Source of the DNA: Reticulitermes lucifugus
Lineage: Eukaryota > Arthropoda > Insecta > Blattodea > Rhinotermitidae
Assembly: GCA_026260175.1 (NCBI GenBank)
Contig: JAKCWW010004089.1
Coordinates: forward strand, 1-40,123
DNA: 40,123 bases
Direction: 5' to 3'
Made by a program: the position numbers and the translations under genes. The notes under the pieces are model-generated. The model saw only the letters and a list, made by a program, of their open reading frames with translations. It did not search any database and was not told where the DNA came from. Positions 10,630-21,136 of the stretch are shown in pieces; positions within the stretch are counted from its first letter, which is position 1, and every line of letters begins with the position of its first letter.

Positions 10630-11588
10630 GACGAAGCGTATGTAAAATGGTTTCGTGTTCTGTGGTGGTTAGTAACAACATTTCAGCAAAGAGAAATGAT
10701 GTGCTTCATGTAGTATTTTCTTCTTAATGTGTTCCATATGCCTCTCAGACTATAATAAATAATATCCAATTTTATGTGCACATGTGATAGCGCTGCAAAA
10801 TAAAAGCATTATAAGATGATGATCCTGTAAGGTGGTTCCGCTTAGGTTTCCGCAAGTCCTACTCATTGGATGCCTTCGCAAAGCATTTAAAAGAAAGGGC
10901 TGTTAGCCCTGTCATGTCTGTCCGTACAACCTCATGAAAGAGTGCGATTCCTAATGGGTGGGGTTTTGCAAAATTTCGTATTAAGATGTTTTATTAAAAC
11001 TTGTCGATAAACCGGGGTTATTGTAAAAATCGGAAAAATAATCATTCACGTGGAGACCTACGCACATGTATGATCATATCTCGCCCTGAATATTCTTTAA
11101 AATCAAAGCAGGCTGTGGTTTTTGTGCGGTACAAGCTGAGACCAAACAAAGTTTGCCGATATAACATTCGAACAAATCGATTCTCAATTTCGACGTTCAT
11201 GAAACAGTTATAAGAAATACGATATCTCGCCATGTCCGAGATATTGATAAGCAATTGTAAATCTGTTGCCAATATCGGAGGAAACATAGTGGGTCATGTG
11301 TTAAATACGGAAAAGCACATTCAACATACTAACATTATCCACGTTCTTTTAAATGGTCACAAACTTGAAATCTACAGAAAATAACAGAGCGAACGAGCCA
11401 GAAGCGTTAGTTGTGCGAACATTTCCTGACTTACTGCTTCTGTGTGTGAGCCCATTTACATGCATATATGCTAGATATACGTCATTATGCAGTGTCTCTC
11501 AAGTACTGTTCCCCGACGTATCAAAACATTATGAATTTAAGTATTTTTCAATACATTTAAGAGAAGTGTCGCTGGAATAGGGATTAGG
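10630..11588. other. Unassigned sequence
   Basis: Frames at 11001-11213 (+), 11042-11287 (-) and 11353-11580 (+) show no domain, repeats or context that would make them genes. No mobile-element ends were seen. Confidence 0.4.
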
Positions 11589-11589
11589 T

Positions 11590-11835
11590 TACGCGATGAA
11601 AAAACGACGGATCTTAGTTCGATTCCCTGCAGGGGAAAGAATTTTTATATTCTCCCAATTGTCCGGGTAGCGGGTAGAAATTGGGTCCTTCCTCGGGAGG
11701 AAAGTGGCCGGAGCTTGAAGCTGACCGTCTACTCTTATGTAATGCGCATGATATGAATGCGTAAATATATATCTCCGCTCCCTCCATTTTCCTTAACGGC
11801 GTGGCGCCTAATTAAATACAGGGAACTTACTTTTT
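11590..11835 (+). mobile_element. tRNA-derived SINE-like element (family 3)
   Basis: A tRNA-type B-box (agttcgattcc, about 11615-11625) lies about 50 bp after the presumed start. It is followed by a body with gtccgggtagcgggtagaaa and tccttcctcgggaggaaagt. A stem tcctcggga is visible. The A-box end is eroded and I cannot define a target duplication. The B-box plus unrelated body is the usual SINE design. Confidence 0.55.
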
Positions 11836-11854
11836 CTTACCAAAAATTTTAATT

Positions 11855-12106
11855 CTTTTCATGGCGCAACAGCCCCTAGTGGGCCAGAGCCTCCTCATTA
11901 TCGAGGCCTCACGATCACACTTCAGACACACCACAGTCGGTAGGACTCCTTTGGACGAGCGATCAGGCCGACGCTGAGACCTCTACCTGACAGCCCACAA
12001 CACTCACAAGAGACAGACATTCATGCCCCCGGCGGAATTCGAATCCACAATCTCAGCAAGCGAGCGGCGCCAGATCCACGCCTTAGATCGCGCGGCCACT
12101 GGGATC
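11855..12106 (-). mobile_element. SINE family 1, copy 1 (minus strand)
   Basis: On the minus strand this begins with a tRNA-Leu-like head. It has an A-box region (agtggccgcgcg then tctaaggcgtgg) and a B-box, gattcgaattccgcc. A family-specific body (tctcttgtgagtgttgtg, ccaaaggagtcctaccgac) and a 3' ggcctcga/gaggaggctc segment follow, ending in an A-rich tail. It aligns along its whole length with the copies at 14751, 27986 and 33855. The flanks aaaaatttt (left) and caaaatttt (right) may be a diverged target duplication. Pol III promoter boxes are internal, as in all tRNA-SINEs. Confidence 0.9.
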
Positions 12107-14750
12107 CACAAAATTTTGGTTATAAAAGAGAAATTCAGCGTTGCCATGATACGAGCCTGCAGCTTCTTTATTACTTCTTTGCTGTTGCAATCAGTAATGC
12201 CTTCGCGCTGATGCCTGTAATACTTACGTAACACTAATATTCTAGTCATTAGTAAATAGGTTTCAGTTTCCCTCAACTACAAAAAATTAAATTTATTTCC
12301 TGTTAATGATAGGCTAAATCTGAGGGTAAGGTAGTTAGCAATGAGGCAGAAAAATCCCATCGTTATCACTTGCGCACATATCTGATTTGTATTTTTGAGA
12401 AGGTTTAGTTGGCATGCATTACAGCTGAAGATGAAATACCCCAAGACGTAGTCTGAGAAATTCTAGCTAGATAATCACTGTTACAGGCCATCATCTACAT
12501 AAAAATACGGAAAGTATCAGCAAGCCATAAATGACCATCTGGAAGCGGAAGTATAGGTCCACGAAACCTTATCCTCTACAGTATAAGGAGGCGAGAGATC
12601 AGCTTCAAAATCAGCCGTTTTACTCCATGGTAAAGTGACCAGGTATCCACTTAATAGGGCGTTAGACGGGTGTAGGAGCCGGTCTGCATCTAAGCAAAAT
12701 GACACTTCATGTCGAAATACTACTTCCAACCAGACGTTGATATACTAAAGCTATAGAAAATCACAGGTTGCTTTCAGTCTACACAAATTTGTCGTGATCG
12801 TTGATTTCAGAATTGCAGCAGAAGCCTGCAATTCATGGGCACTTCTGTCTAACTGAGCAGGAAACTAAGATAAGGACGCACATTTTCCAAGCGAAACTTT
12901 GCTCATATCACAGGTGGGTTTAATAGGGCCTGAACGACAGGACGAGCGGATACGATGGCTGCCTTTATCCCCTCTAAGTGGTCAGTTATACACCGTATGA
13001 TCAAAGTTTGCCCCAAAACACAATTTAAGGGAATTTGACCTCTTTAGCTTGATGGCACTCCATATTTTGAGGCTTGGAGCTATAATGAATGACGATATGA
13101 AGTTCTGTACGTGTCTCATATTCATGACCATAAAGTTTATGATCAAGAACGCGAACTAAATCTACATGCAGAGTAATTTGGTTAATGCAAGACCCCGTAT
13201 AGAATGTGATTTACTTCTTACGAAGTGGGGTAATAACGAATTATGTCCCAGTTCAGTAATATCAACCTCTGACTGCGCAGATAACCTCACTTTGACAGAC
13301 TGGCTGTTTAATGAGCTGTTTGACCCACTAAGTGACCTGCATGTAAAAGACGTAAATAACCGGAAGATTAGTAAGAAAGACAAAAATCAATCACATGAGA
13401 GCTCATTTCAATATATCGCTTCTTATTCGTGAGACAAAGTAATTTCTTAACGTAAAACAAGTGTTTCAAGGACTACAGCTTCTTCTGCCTGCATGGTCTG
13501 TTAAAGAAGCAGATTACTTTGCTGTATGATCTCTGAAAGAACTGATTTATTGAAGCCGATAATAACAGGCTGATTAACTGAGTTAGTTAAATTGTTAATA
13601 TTAAGACAAACAGTGGCTGAGCGAGTAAATCCGTTACTATGTTAAGAAAGAAATACGTTCTTAATGTTGGTGCATTTCAGACAAGGAAAAATGAAATATA
13701 GCACTAGCGTAATAGGAGTGGAGCCCCCGTGACTTGATAGTCGTGCGCATCTCGCTGTAATTAGTAACGAATTTACTCACAGATATCTAGGAATAGTGCC
13801 TTCTGTCAGAGAAATGACAAATTATAGTACTGTGCACCTATGGGAAAACCCCGCGCCGCGAGACCTGCTGGGACCTTATAGTTTGTAAGCCTTATTAGCA
13901 CCATAAGAGGTTATTTTATATTAAAACAAACCCGCACTGAGGTCCTCTCTAGGCTTCTCACTATAGATACCACCGAATGTTAGAATGTCAGGTGAATGAT
14001 AGGCTGTAATGAAGTGTGAAAGGATGGAAGAGACTGTCGTGGCCTATTTGAGGTGTACTTCGTAAATTTTTCTGAAGGAACAGAGTAAAAGCACGAAATA
14101 ATCTGTACGATTAGCCGGTGTCCAGGCCGGGGTGGAAACCGGGCCTTTCCTGAATACAACGCTACAGCACACAAGTGCAGATTATACAATCGACATCTTA
14201 ATTAAAAGCCATTTTATTGCAGTGAGGGCCGATGTGGTCAATGGATACAAATACATGTACAAGACGAAAAGTACGATCAGTCAGTGGCCAGAATCAATGT
14301 TTTTTCAATGTGCTGGATGCTCAGGCCGCGTAAAGAACCTGTCACAATTAACTCGGAAGAGAATTTGATGTGTCGAATGTCGGTTGATCCACTGAATTAT
14401 GCATTTATTGATTAACCGATCGAATATTGTTTAAATTAACAACGTTGTTCCAAGAACAATTTGGCCGAATGACATGAGAACATGTTGATGAGGCAAGAAT
14501 TTGGAGGGTGGGGGTAGCTATATATTAGAATGTAGGCTTACTAATGGAAAATCCCCTAGTAAATTCAATATAAATTCTTTTTAGGTGAAAGTATGTACGT
14601 GTCGAAATATTCTGCAGCGATTAACGCTATCTGTGGGGCAATTATAATTATTAATGTGGAAGTATACAGATGTACAGCCTTTTGACGACTAATGCTATCA
14701 GTCACGCACACAGAGGGACTACATCCTTTGTGGGTGACTAACACAAATCC
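12107..14750. other. Unassigned sequence
   Basis: About 2.6 kb without a supported gene. Opposing frames at 13162-13383 (-) and 13166-13432 (+) overlap over the same stretch and neither has recognisable features. A segment near 14115-14150 (gtccaggccggggtgg, aaaccgggcctttcct) faintly resembles the body of SINE family 3 but is too short to call. Confidence 0.4.
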
Positions 14751-15060
14751 TGGGGCCGATCCCAGTGGCCGCGCGGTCTAAGGCGTGGATCTACGGCCGC
14801 TCGCTTGCTGGGATTATGGCTTCGAATCCCGCCGGGGGCATGGATGTCTGTCTCTTGTGAGTGATGTGTGTTGTCAGGTAGAGNNNNNNNNNNNNNNNNN
14901 NNNNNNNNNNNNNNNNNNNNNNNNNNNNNNNNNGACGGGCTGATCCCTCGTCCAGAGGAGTCCTACCGAGTGTGGTGTGTCTAAAAAGTGTGTGATTGCG
15001 AAACCTCGAAACACGAGGAGGCCTAGGCCTCCAAAAGGCTGTCGAGCCATAGGAAAAAAA
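14751..15060 (+). mobile_element. SINE family 1, copy 2, with 11-bp target duplication and assembly gap
   Basis: This is a full-length copy. The tRNA-Leu-like head carries A-box tggccgcgcgg and B-box cttcgaatccc, followed by the family body. The palindromic ggaggcctaggcctcc block sits near the 3' end, then gagccatagg and an A-run. Identical 11-bp sequences aacacaaatcc flank it at 14740-14750 and 15060-15070, a target-site duplication that marks both ends and implies a fairly recent insertion. A 91-codon minus-strand frame here is a shadow. An N-run interrupts the body. Confidence 0.95.
14884..14933. other. Assembly gap (50 N) inside SINE copy 2
   Basis: Exactly 50 N replace a piece of the SINE body. 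In the intact copy at 27986 the matching interval between gtagag and gggctg is only about 11 bp. The gap length is therefore probably a placeholder, not a measured size. Confidence 0.95.
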
Positions 15061-15159
15061 ACACAAATCCAGACTCCGTCAGTTATAAACCGTCTTTCTG
15101 TAAGCTTGCGAAATTAAATCGATAATCTTGAGAGTAAAGACACAATAATCTTTGTCAGA

Positions 15160-15240
15160 ATGTCTGGTAACCCGGAAGGAATTCGAACTGGATATCACCC
15201 GATGACATGTTCAGAGCTTTACCGCTATGGCGAACGGATA
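15160..15240 (-). mobile_element. tRNA-like fragment, probable SINE head
   Basis: Read on the minus strand, a tagcggtaaagctctga segment resembles an A-box. About 30 bp later agttcgaattcc resembles a B-box, followed by ttccgggtta. This is the size and spacing of a tRNA-derived SINE head or tRNA pseudogene. No acceptor-stem pairing or CCA context was found, so it is not called as a functional tRNA. Confidence 0.4.
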
Positions 15241-16560
15241 TTAACAATCATATCAAATGTTCCAGTGATGCCATGTTCTAGCATGCAAGTCATGCAGTGG
15301 CTTCAGCTGTGTGTTCAACCTACTAGTGAGACATATCCATTGTGCATCATTGAGCACGTAATTGTGTGAGTACATACGTCTACAGGCGTGTTCATGTTTG
15401 TACGCGTGTGTGTGTTCGTATACGTGTTTATATGTGGACTTAAAATAAAAATGAAGGCAACTTTATTATCAAGTGCACTAAAACAATCTTAAATCTTCCT
15501 GATTTGTAACGCATTTCTTCCATCGATCAACAAGTTTCCTTCTTCTATTAGCACACAATACTTTCAGCTAATCTTAATCCACTTTCTACCCCTTCTTTCC
15601 ATGACTAGTTTTCACTACAGATAAACCCAGGCCTTGTTTTACGCTCATTTGTTTTACGCCTTTTTGTCTAACGCCGCTTGTGAATTTACACCACTTCAGA
15701 ATTTGCACTCTTTCCTTTTCGGTTCAACACTCTTTAGCTGGCTGCATTCTATCAAAGTAACCCCTTATTTATGACGGGAATGTATTTTTTATTTATGCCT
15801 TTTTATTTACGCTCACGTTTTCAGGAATGCAACTAGGGCGTAAAACAATGGCTGTTTTTTCAATTTCGCCAATGCTGAATGTTAGCCTTTCCTTATACGC
15901 TGATAGTTACGCTCCTGACGTCCAGCACATTAGTCAATGGTCATCAAGAACTTGTCACTGACAAATCCGTCCTCCCTTTTTGTAACTTTGTACCCAATCG
16001 CAAAATGTCCTCTGGTTCACACAATAATTGTCTTACTACTACTTGTCATTCTTTCGTAAATGTTACAACTTTCAACCTCACACCTGGATGACAACTCGTG
16101 TTTATCTTCAATTCTGTCTATAAATGGAACATTTATGGCTCAAACACGCCATATTTTATGTGTTTCCCTCGCAAACTAAAAGCAAACTGAATTCTGACTT
16201 ATCATCCTGTAACACTAAACACACGTGCATATTAATTTACAGCTGATATTTTCTGCGTTCTGCACAGCCCTATTAAAACCTGTGGCTGTTATTTTGTTTG
16301 TTTACTGCTGATCCTCTCTCAAAAAGGCATAAGGAGACTAAGTACTACAATTTCAGTATTCCCTAGTTCCACAGAGTAGAGTACTCCTTTAAAAGTTGAC
16401 AGCTGCTCCGTAAAACAAAACCCCGCTTTCTATGCAACCTAAAGTTTTAGTACAATGTTCACAAGTGCCGGCTCCTGATTGGCTACTGATTCCTACTCAT
16501 TCACTTAGTATGTACACTACTGTTCTTGTACAATGCCCTGCACGTTCACTTCAAAAGACA
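15241..16560. other. Unassigned sequence
   Basis: A GT-rich stretch lies near 15390-15430. The phrase ttttacgcc or close variants recur loosely between 15630 and 15815. No reverse transcriptase belonging to the downstream Penelope remnant could be found here. Confidence 0.4.
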
Positions 16561-16564
16561 GGAT

Positions 16565-16854
16565 GACACGTACGTAAACAGTGGTGTGTACACCCTAAGC
16601 TGCAAAATGTGTAACCATGTGTATGGCGGACAGACAGGCCGTAAATTCCGATAGCGTAACAAAGAACACGTAAGAGCCATCAAATACAACAAGGAAAATC
16701 GAAATATGCTAAACACGTGTTGCTAAACGGCCACGCATACCTCCCGATCCAGAATGTCATACAAAGAGCAGAAGTAAAAGAAAAGCCCACTACTGGACAT
16801 TCACGAGAAGTACCACGTATACAAAGAGAAGAAAACAGACAACATTCTAAATGA
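16565..16854 (+). mobile_element. Penelope-like element, GIY-YIG endonuclease remnant
   Basis: Translation from 16565 gives DTYVNSGVYTLSC, then CNHVYGGQTGRKF, an R.NKEHVRAIKYNKEN segment, and (one frame over) SKYAKHVLLNGHAYLPIQNV, ending at a stop near 16852. The GVY and VYGGQTG pair corresponds to the GIY-YIG motif. The cysteine pair before it and the KEH segment after it are typical of the C-terminal endonuclease of Penelope-like retroelements. A TAG at 16652-16654 and a frameshift near 16700 kill it. No RT domain remains upstream, so only the 3' part survives. A hammerhead-like core lies about 250 bp downstream, where the terminal repeat of such an element would be. Confidence 0.85.
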
Positions 16855-17100
16855 ACAAACACCCCAAAAAATTACTCGACGGGATGATAGAATAGGGGGC
16901 CAAGAGAACTAGGACATAGAAAGCAGTCAACGCATCTAGTCAAAAGGACGGTATGCATGGAATAAGAGTTACTTATTGATTTATTTAAACATTTAATGTA
17001 GGAAATAAGCTAAATTTATGAAATCATAGTCTAAATTTTCTTCTTTGGCACTCACAAGGACCACTAGTATTCCTATCAGGAGAGATATCCCTACACCAGC
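16855..17100 (+). mobile_element. Penelope-like element 3' region (probable terminal-repeat remnant)
   Basis: This is non-coding sequence between the endonuclease and the ribozyme-like core. The word cacaaggacc occurs at 17053-17062 and again at 17101-17110, directly before the core, suggesting a short internal duplication. Outer ends are undefined. Confidence 0.4.
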
Positions 17101-17150
17101 CACAAGGACCTGAAGATTTTAAGGCGAAACGCGCATTATGTTACACCTTG
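17101..17150 (+). ncRNA. Hammerhead-like core in Penelope 3' region (degenerate)
   Basis: CTGAAGA (17110-17116) is followed by a short interval ending aaggc and then GAAAC (17126-17130). These are the two conserved blocks of a hammerhead ribozyme in the right order. The words caagg (17103-17107) and ccttg (17146-17150) could pair around it. The interval's 5' half no longer pairs with aaggc, and no clear NUH cleavage site is visible. I read it as a decayed relative of the better cores at 20.9-21.2, 37.4-37.8 and 39.2 kb. Confidence 0.45.
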
Positions 17151-18027
17151 GAACGATTCCTAAAAACTGACACACATTTCAGATACTACAAAACTACTCG
17201 TACAATTTTCTATATGGCGTGAGAGAAGAATATTAGCTGCTGGGACTATGCTAACAACACATTCATTATTGCACCGAATAATAACGGAACACGCAAGGCA
17301 AAAGATATTTGTGTAGTCAGGTTTAGTTTTCTAGCAGAGTAATTTCCTGACGAAACAGTACATAAACATCATTTAGGTAGGCATATAGGACCGTGGTAAA
17401 TCACACAAAATATACGTTAAATTTCAGAGGACTTTGTTTCTGTTGAACACCAGCAGAGTACAAGTCTTTAAAGATAGATACAGCTACCTGCATGCTACGA
17501 ATAATACGGGCCTGCCAGCTGGGGGAAGATCGCATTTTCTCCTTGACTAATTACACAGACTGGCGGGAAATTTTAGCATAAGTTTTTACATTTTTGTCCT
17601 TTCTCCAGTACGCAGCCTATTTAGAAACAAGATAATAGCACTGAAAATTGCACTTAAGAGTAGCGATTTTACATGTCAATTATCATGTCAATGTTGACTC
17701 CATACGACACCACTACCTGTGCGTGGACATAATTAGGCCTACTTTTGGCGGTATTTGTCCTTATGTATCCCCTTTTAAACTTTGAACCAATAAGCAGATT
17801 TTCACAAAACCTTGAACTTTCCTTACGGTATTGGAGGTCATCTCAGATTCGTAGCCGTAAATTTTCTAATAGCTAACAGCGATATGACGAACTGAAAAAC
17901 TTGAGAGGCCGAAAGGCACTGGCATCACTTTAACGCAATCTAGCGTCCCAAAATTTTGTAGGTAATAGGTTTGCCACCGAATAAATAACTGTCATGTGCC
18001 TCGTATGTAAAACTTGAAGATTCCATG
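17151..18027. other. Unassigned sequence
   Basis: Nothing recognisable was found on either strand. Confidence 0.4.
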
Positions 18028-18087
18028 GTGATAAAACCTTCTAGAGCAAAGAGCAGAGCTGTTGGTTGTTCCAGAAGGTTTTGTCAC
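18028..18087. repeat. 29-bp imperfect hairpin (miRNA-precursor-like or tiny MITE)
   Basis: Positions 18028-18056 pair with 18059-18087 in 26 of 29 positions, counting three G-U pairs as RNA. The outer 15 bp (gtgataaaaccttct against agaaggttttgtcac) have a single G-U. The predicted loop is tiny, so the innermost pairs probably open. Size and near-complete pairing resemble an animal miRNA precursor, but a palindromic MITE is equally possible. The outer flanks show no TA or TTAA duplication. Confidence 0.6.
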
Positions 18088-19351
18088 TTTCCTATAAGAC
18101 ATGTTTGAACAAAGTTCCATTATGTTAAGTCATTAGTGTGCCTGTTTTTTTCTGCTGTATGAGGAAGGGAATAGACACTATTTGAAAGTTGAAAATATGA
18201 AGTCTGAAAGAGACAGTAGAATAGAACTAGGTGAATTTTAGCCTTAGCGGAAAGTATACGTATGACACCTTGCTAGTAAGATTTTTAATGAAAAGCATAT
18301 GCTGTTGTGCGTCTATTGGGAATTTCATCACACGAAAAACATATTTCGTATTTATTTCTTTTCATGCCTAGCTGTGTGAAATTAATTCCTTTTCCTTCTA
18401 ACTGGCTTATAATTAAATTTAATTTCGGCACAGAAACGTAGCATTTTTCTTAATACAAAACATAAGTCGAGCTTCATTTCAGAGTCATCTATTCCCCTGT
18501 CTCTCTTCTGTAATGTAATTGCGCTAGACTGGCTCCCAGGTACACGCCCATGTACACAATATGGCGTCGGGGCATTGTACGCGCTTCATTTAGACAGGGT
18601 TCCCTCCACCTCACAGGCAGAAATGTTGAAGCGTTCTAAGAGTAGTTTCTACCCTGCTGCTACTTCAGCTCCGTAACAAACTTTTAAACACGTTATTCCT
18701 TTCAGATGCAGGTACTACACTCCGTCTGGCAACTGGAGCACTCACCTTTCAAAAGATGAAGAACTTAGTTAGATATAATGTTACTTTTAACAAGAAAAGA
18801 AGTAATTAAAGCTTCGTGGACTTGGTCACATTTCCTCCTGTGTTGATAGCTACGAATATTTCTCACAACTCGAAGAATAGCTTTCTATACAAAATTCCTT
18901 TCTCTCCGTTCTAGGCAACGTGAGGCAAGCTCGGTGTTAATTAATGCCCAGTGAACACCAATTAACAGCGAACCAGCGCATGCTTGTATTCATTCAACAA
19001 GCTTTATATTTAATATCACTGAAGGGAAGCAAGGCATGCAGAATTTTAAAAGTACATTCATAAGTTTAGGTAACATTCTACATAATAAGGATCCAGTTCA
19101 TGGCAGGAACAGAAGCGTCCGTGTCAGGATCCCACGTTAATTTCATTTGTTTGAGCTACTAATTTCGGTCATTTTAACGTCACATCAAAGGTCTGAATGA
19201 TGAAGGAAACGGGTCCTAATTACTGAAGATTTTTCTGTAATTTCGTATAAGAAGGGCAAGAGGATTTGCAGAAATTGCGTTTAGATTTGAATTACGTCTC
19301 AAGTATACCAATTTCCTTACAAAACCAAAACCTTTTTTGACTTATTCCAAT
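18088..19351. other. Unassigned sequence
   Basis: No gene, tandem repeat or element boundary was recognised. Confidence 0.4.
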
Positions 19352-19373
19352 GAATATATTCAAATATATTACA

Positions 19374-19415
19374 GTATGTTTCGAGTACAAGATCAGTCCC
19401 CATCTTCAGGCTTGT
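19374..19415 (-). ncRNA. Degenerate hammerhead-like core, left arm of element A
   Basis: On the minus strand CCTGAAGATGGGGAC is followed by a short loop and then CTCGAAACATA. Core blocks CUGAAGA and GAAAC are both intact, but the outer helix I strands no longer pair and no NUH site stands out. It was identified mainly by its position in the arm and by comparison with the other elements. Confidence 0.45.
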
Positions 19416-19622
19416 TTCATCGAAAACATCTGTCACTACCTGATAATTATTTACACTGTAATTAAACCCGAATAACCTTCAAATTTGGGAGTAAAACGTA
19501 CTCCGATGGCAGTTTAGAAAATGTGGTTAGGAAAATTTCACTTAACGTCAAATACATAAAATCCGTAACTGGTTTAATTACAGTGTCAATAATTATGATG
19601 TAGTGAAAGTTGGTTAGAAAGA

Positions 19623-19669
19623 AGCAATCCTGAAGACAGGAACCGATCCTGTGCCCGGAACATAATGCA
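19623..19669 (+). ncRNA. Degenerate hammerhead-like core, right arm of element A
   Basis: CTGAAGA is followed by CAGGAACCGATCCTG, which can form a hairpin of its own, and then by cccGGAACATAATG. GAAAC is changed to GGAAC, which should abolish activity in a hammerhead. Confidence 0.4.
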
Positions 19670-19688
19670 CTGCATTTGAATACGTACG

Positions 19689-20164
19689 ATGGAAAAAGGG
19701 CAGAAAGTCTATAAGATCAAATGTCATACACCATTGTCGGAACCCTATAGAGCAGTATAAAAAATAAAATCCCGTCTGTGATTAATCACTTTTCTTTCCG
19801 ATATTTCACGCTTAAAGTCAACTTTGAATTTAATAAAGGGCTGACACAGGAATCTACAGTGGTTGCGCTTAACCTTAACACAGCAGATATAATACATGCT
19901 TGGAACAAGGGATTGTATATTCATAACATACAAATGCAAATACAAGAAAGTACTGAAGGCCTTGCAGTAAATTTCAGTGTAAGAAAATTTCAATTTTCCA
20001 GCAGCCACTTTTCGAATTGGTGACATATGTTACACATGTGTATCCTTCTATTCGCTTTTAAACTAATTAGACAATATTTATGCTAGCCGTTATGAAGAAC
20101 ACAACACTAGTGTCGCTGGTTTTAAATTTGTCATGTAAAAGTAAATGCGTACGTTACAACGGTT
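19689..20164. other. Unassigned sequence
   Basis: Opposing frames of 93 (-) and 81 (+) codons over 19745-20026 shadow each other. Neither shows a domain or a splice context. Confidence 0.35.
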
Positions 20165-20408
20165 TATGTAGGGGTGGAATTATGTCCGTCTCATTCTTAA
20201 CTTCAACATTAGATGGAGGTGAGTGTTCAGCTTCACGCCCGGGCAGATTTACGCCCTTGATACCCATTGGACAGAAAGCTCAGGGGACACCAGAGCCGGT
20301 CAGGATGCTTTGGAGAACAGAAACACCTCTTGCCCCTTCTGCAAATCGGGCCACCTTAATACGGTACTCAAACCCGCATCCTAGTCAAAACACAGCCTGA
20401 GCCACCCT
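20165..20408 (-). mobile_element. SINE family 2, copy a (minus strand)
   Basis: The plus strand here reads as the antisense of the family. A tcattcttaacttcaacattag segment leads into cttcacgcccgggcag, then a tRNA-like end near 20335-20400. Its conceptual plus-strand translation contains LDGGECSASRPGRFTP, a peptide string very familiar from SINE-derived ORFs in arthropod genomes. It aligns with the copies at 24741 and 27936-28449 and a fragment near 30.95 kb. The tRNA-like head is at the right end and is worn. The 106-codon plus frame (20080-20400) is repeat-derived and not a gene. Confidence 0.75.
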
Positions 20409-20927
20409 TTTTAAACGTGTAATATCACCGACTGAAAAACGTGTGCCTATAATTAAGAGGTGGAAGCAACACTAGCATATTTTCTGTATGATTGAGTAAC
20501 TAAACATGAAAAAAGCAGTCGTGTGAAACTTTATTTATGCGTTCATGAACGTGTGCCTTTGGGTGAAATAAAGTAATGAGTGAAATTTCAGTCAAGAATG
20601 TGGGCAGATGTCATCAGACCCTTGAGGATGAAAATGAAAGCAGAGCATGATATTAGTATTTCGCTTATTTTCAATCTTATGTGACGTGTTCAAACAAATG
20701 AATTTATTCGCCCCTTTAATAATGAGTCATATGAAAATTTTCGGTTATTTCAAATCATACATCGTTAAACAGCGTTTCACACTGACGTTTACTGGCTTGT
20801 CAGATGTAATGCTACCTAATCTGGCCTCTAGTTACTAATGTTCCAGATGAACATTTCGTCTCCATCCACAGGGAAAAAGAAAAATCTTTGAATATTATAT
20901 TTTTCACTCCGTTCATTGTCGATAACC
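20409..20927. other. Unassigned sequence
   Basis: No supported feature. The frame at 20647-20838 has no family resemblance. Confidence 0.35.
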
Positions 20928-21000
20928 AATTCGCAAAATTCAACCAACAAAATGCACAATATCGTTCCTTAGATATTTATATTGTAATATCACACTAAAT

Positions 21001-21044
21001 ATTCCTACATATTTCGATCCACAAGGGAGCATCATGAGGGGAAC
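21001..21044 (-). ncRNA. Hammerhead-like RNA, left arm of element B (G5 mutated)
   Basis: Read on the minus strand: guuccc, CUCAUGA, u, a helix of gcucc with ggauc (one mismatch), GAAA, a minimal helix III (uaugu), A at the cleavage position, then ggaau. The ggaau can pair with guucc to form helix I. The conserved G of CUGAUGA is C here, which should abolish cleavage. Confidence 0.55.
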
Positions 21045-21110
21045 AAACCAAAGCAATACCGCATAAAACGAAACTAGCTAATTTAGTTTTATGCGTTATT
21101 GCTTTGGTTT

Positions 21111-21136
21111 GGTTCCCTGATGATGATCCCTTGTGG
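21111..21136 (+). ncRNA. Hammerhead-like RNA, right arm of element B (3' half deleted)
   Basis: GGUUCC is followed by CUGAUGA, u, and a perfect hairpin gaucc-cuugu-ggauc. The next bases (agtgtg) correspond to sequence 19 nt further on in the left arm, so GAAA, helix III, the cleavage site and the 3' strand of helix I are gone. Confidence 0.55.

Larger units (their letters stand above)
19352..19688. mobile_element. Long inverted-repeat (foldback) element A with hammerhead-like cores
   Basis: The arms are about 19352-19468 and 19571-19688, imperfect reverse complements that include the shared words ggtttaattacagtgt and gcatttgaata/tattcaaatat. They surround about 100 bp of unrelated centre. 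Each arm contains a degenerate CUGAAGA...GAAAC-type core, minus strand on the left and plus strand on the right. The arms are clearly diverged, so this is the oldest of the four such elements in the window. It lies about 2.2 kb downstream of the Penelope remnant, but continuity with it cannot be shown. Confidence 0.7.

Noticed and set aside
12424..12465. agctgaagatgaaatacccc region as a hammerhead core
   Set aside because: The CUGAAGA block is present, but no GAAA block follows at a workable distance.
13162..13432. Overlapping ORFs on both strands as a gene
   Set aside because: Neither strand shows a domain, splice signals or a biased composition; overlap on both strands suggests chance.
14115..14155. 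Possible fragment of SINE family 3
   Set aside because: The similarity to the 11.65-kb body is about 40 bp and interrupted; too weak to annotate.
14753..14835. Functional tRNA-Leu gene
   Set aside because: The A- and B-boxes are present, but there is no acceptor-stem pairing, and the sequence continues into a SINE body shared by four other copies.
14791..15066. 91-codon minus-strand ORF spanning the N-run
   Set aside because: It is read through a SINE and through undetermined bases, so it is not a real frame.
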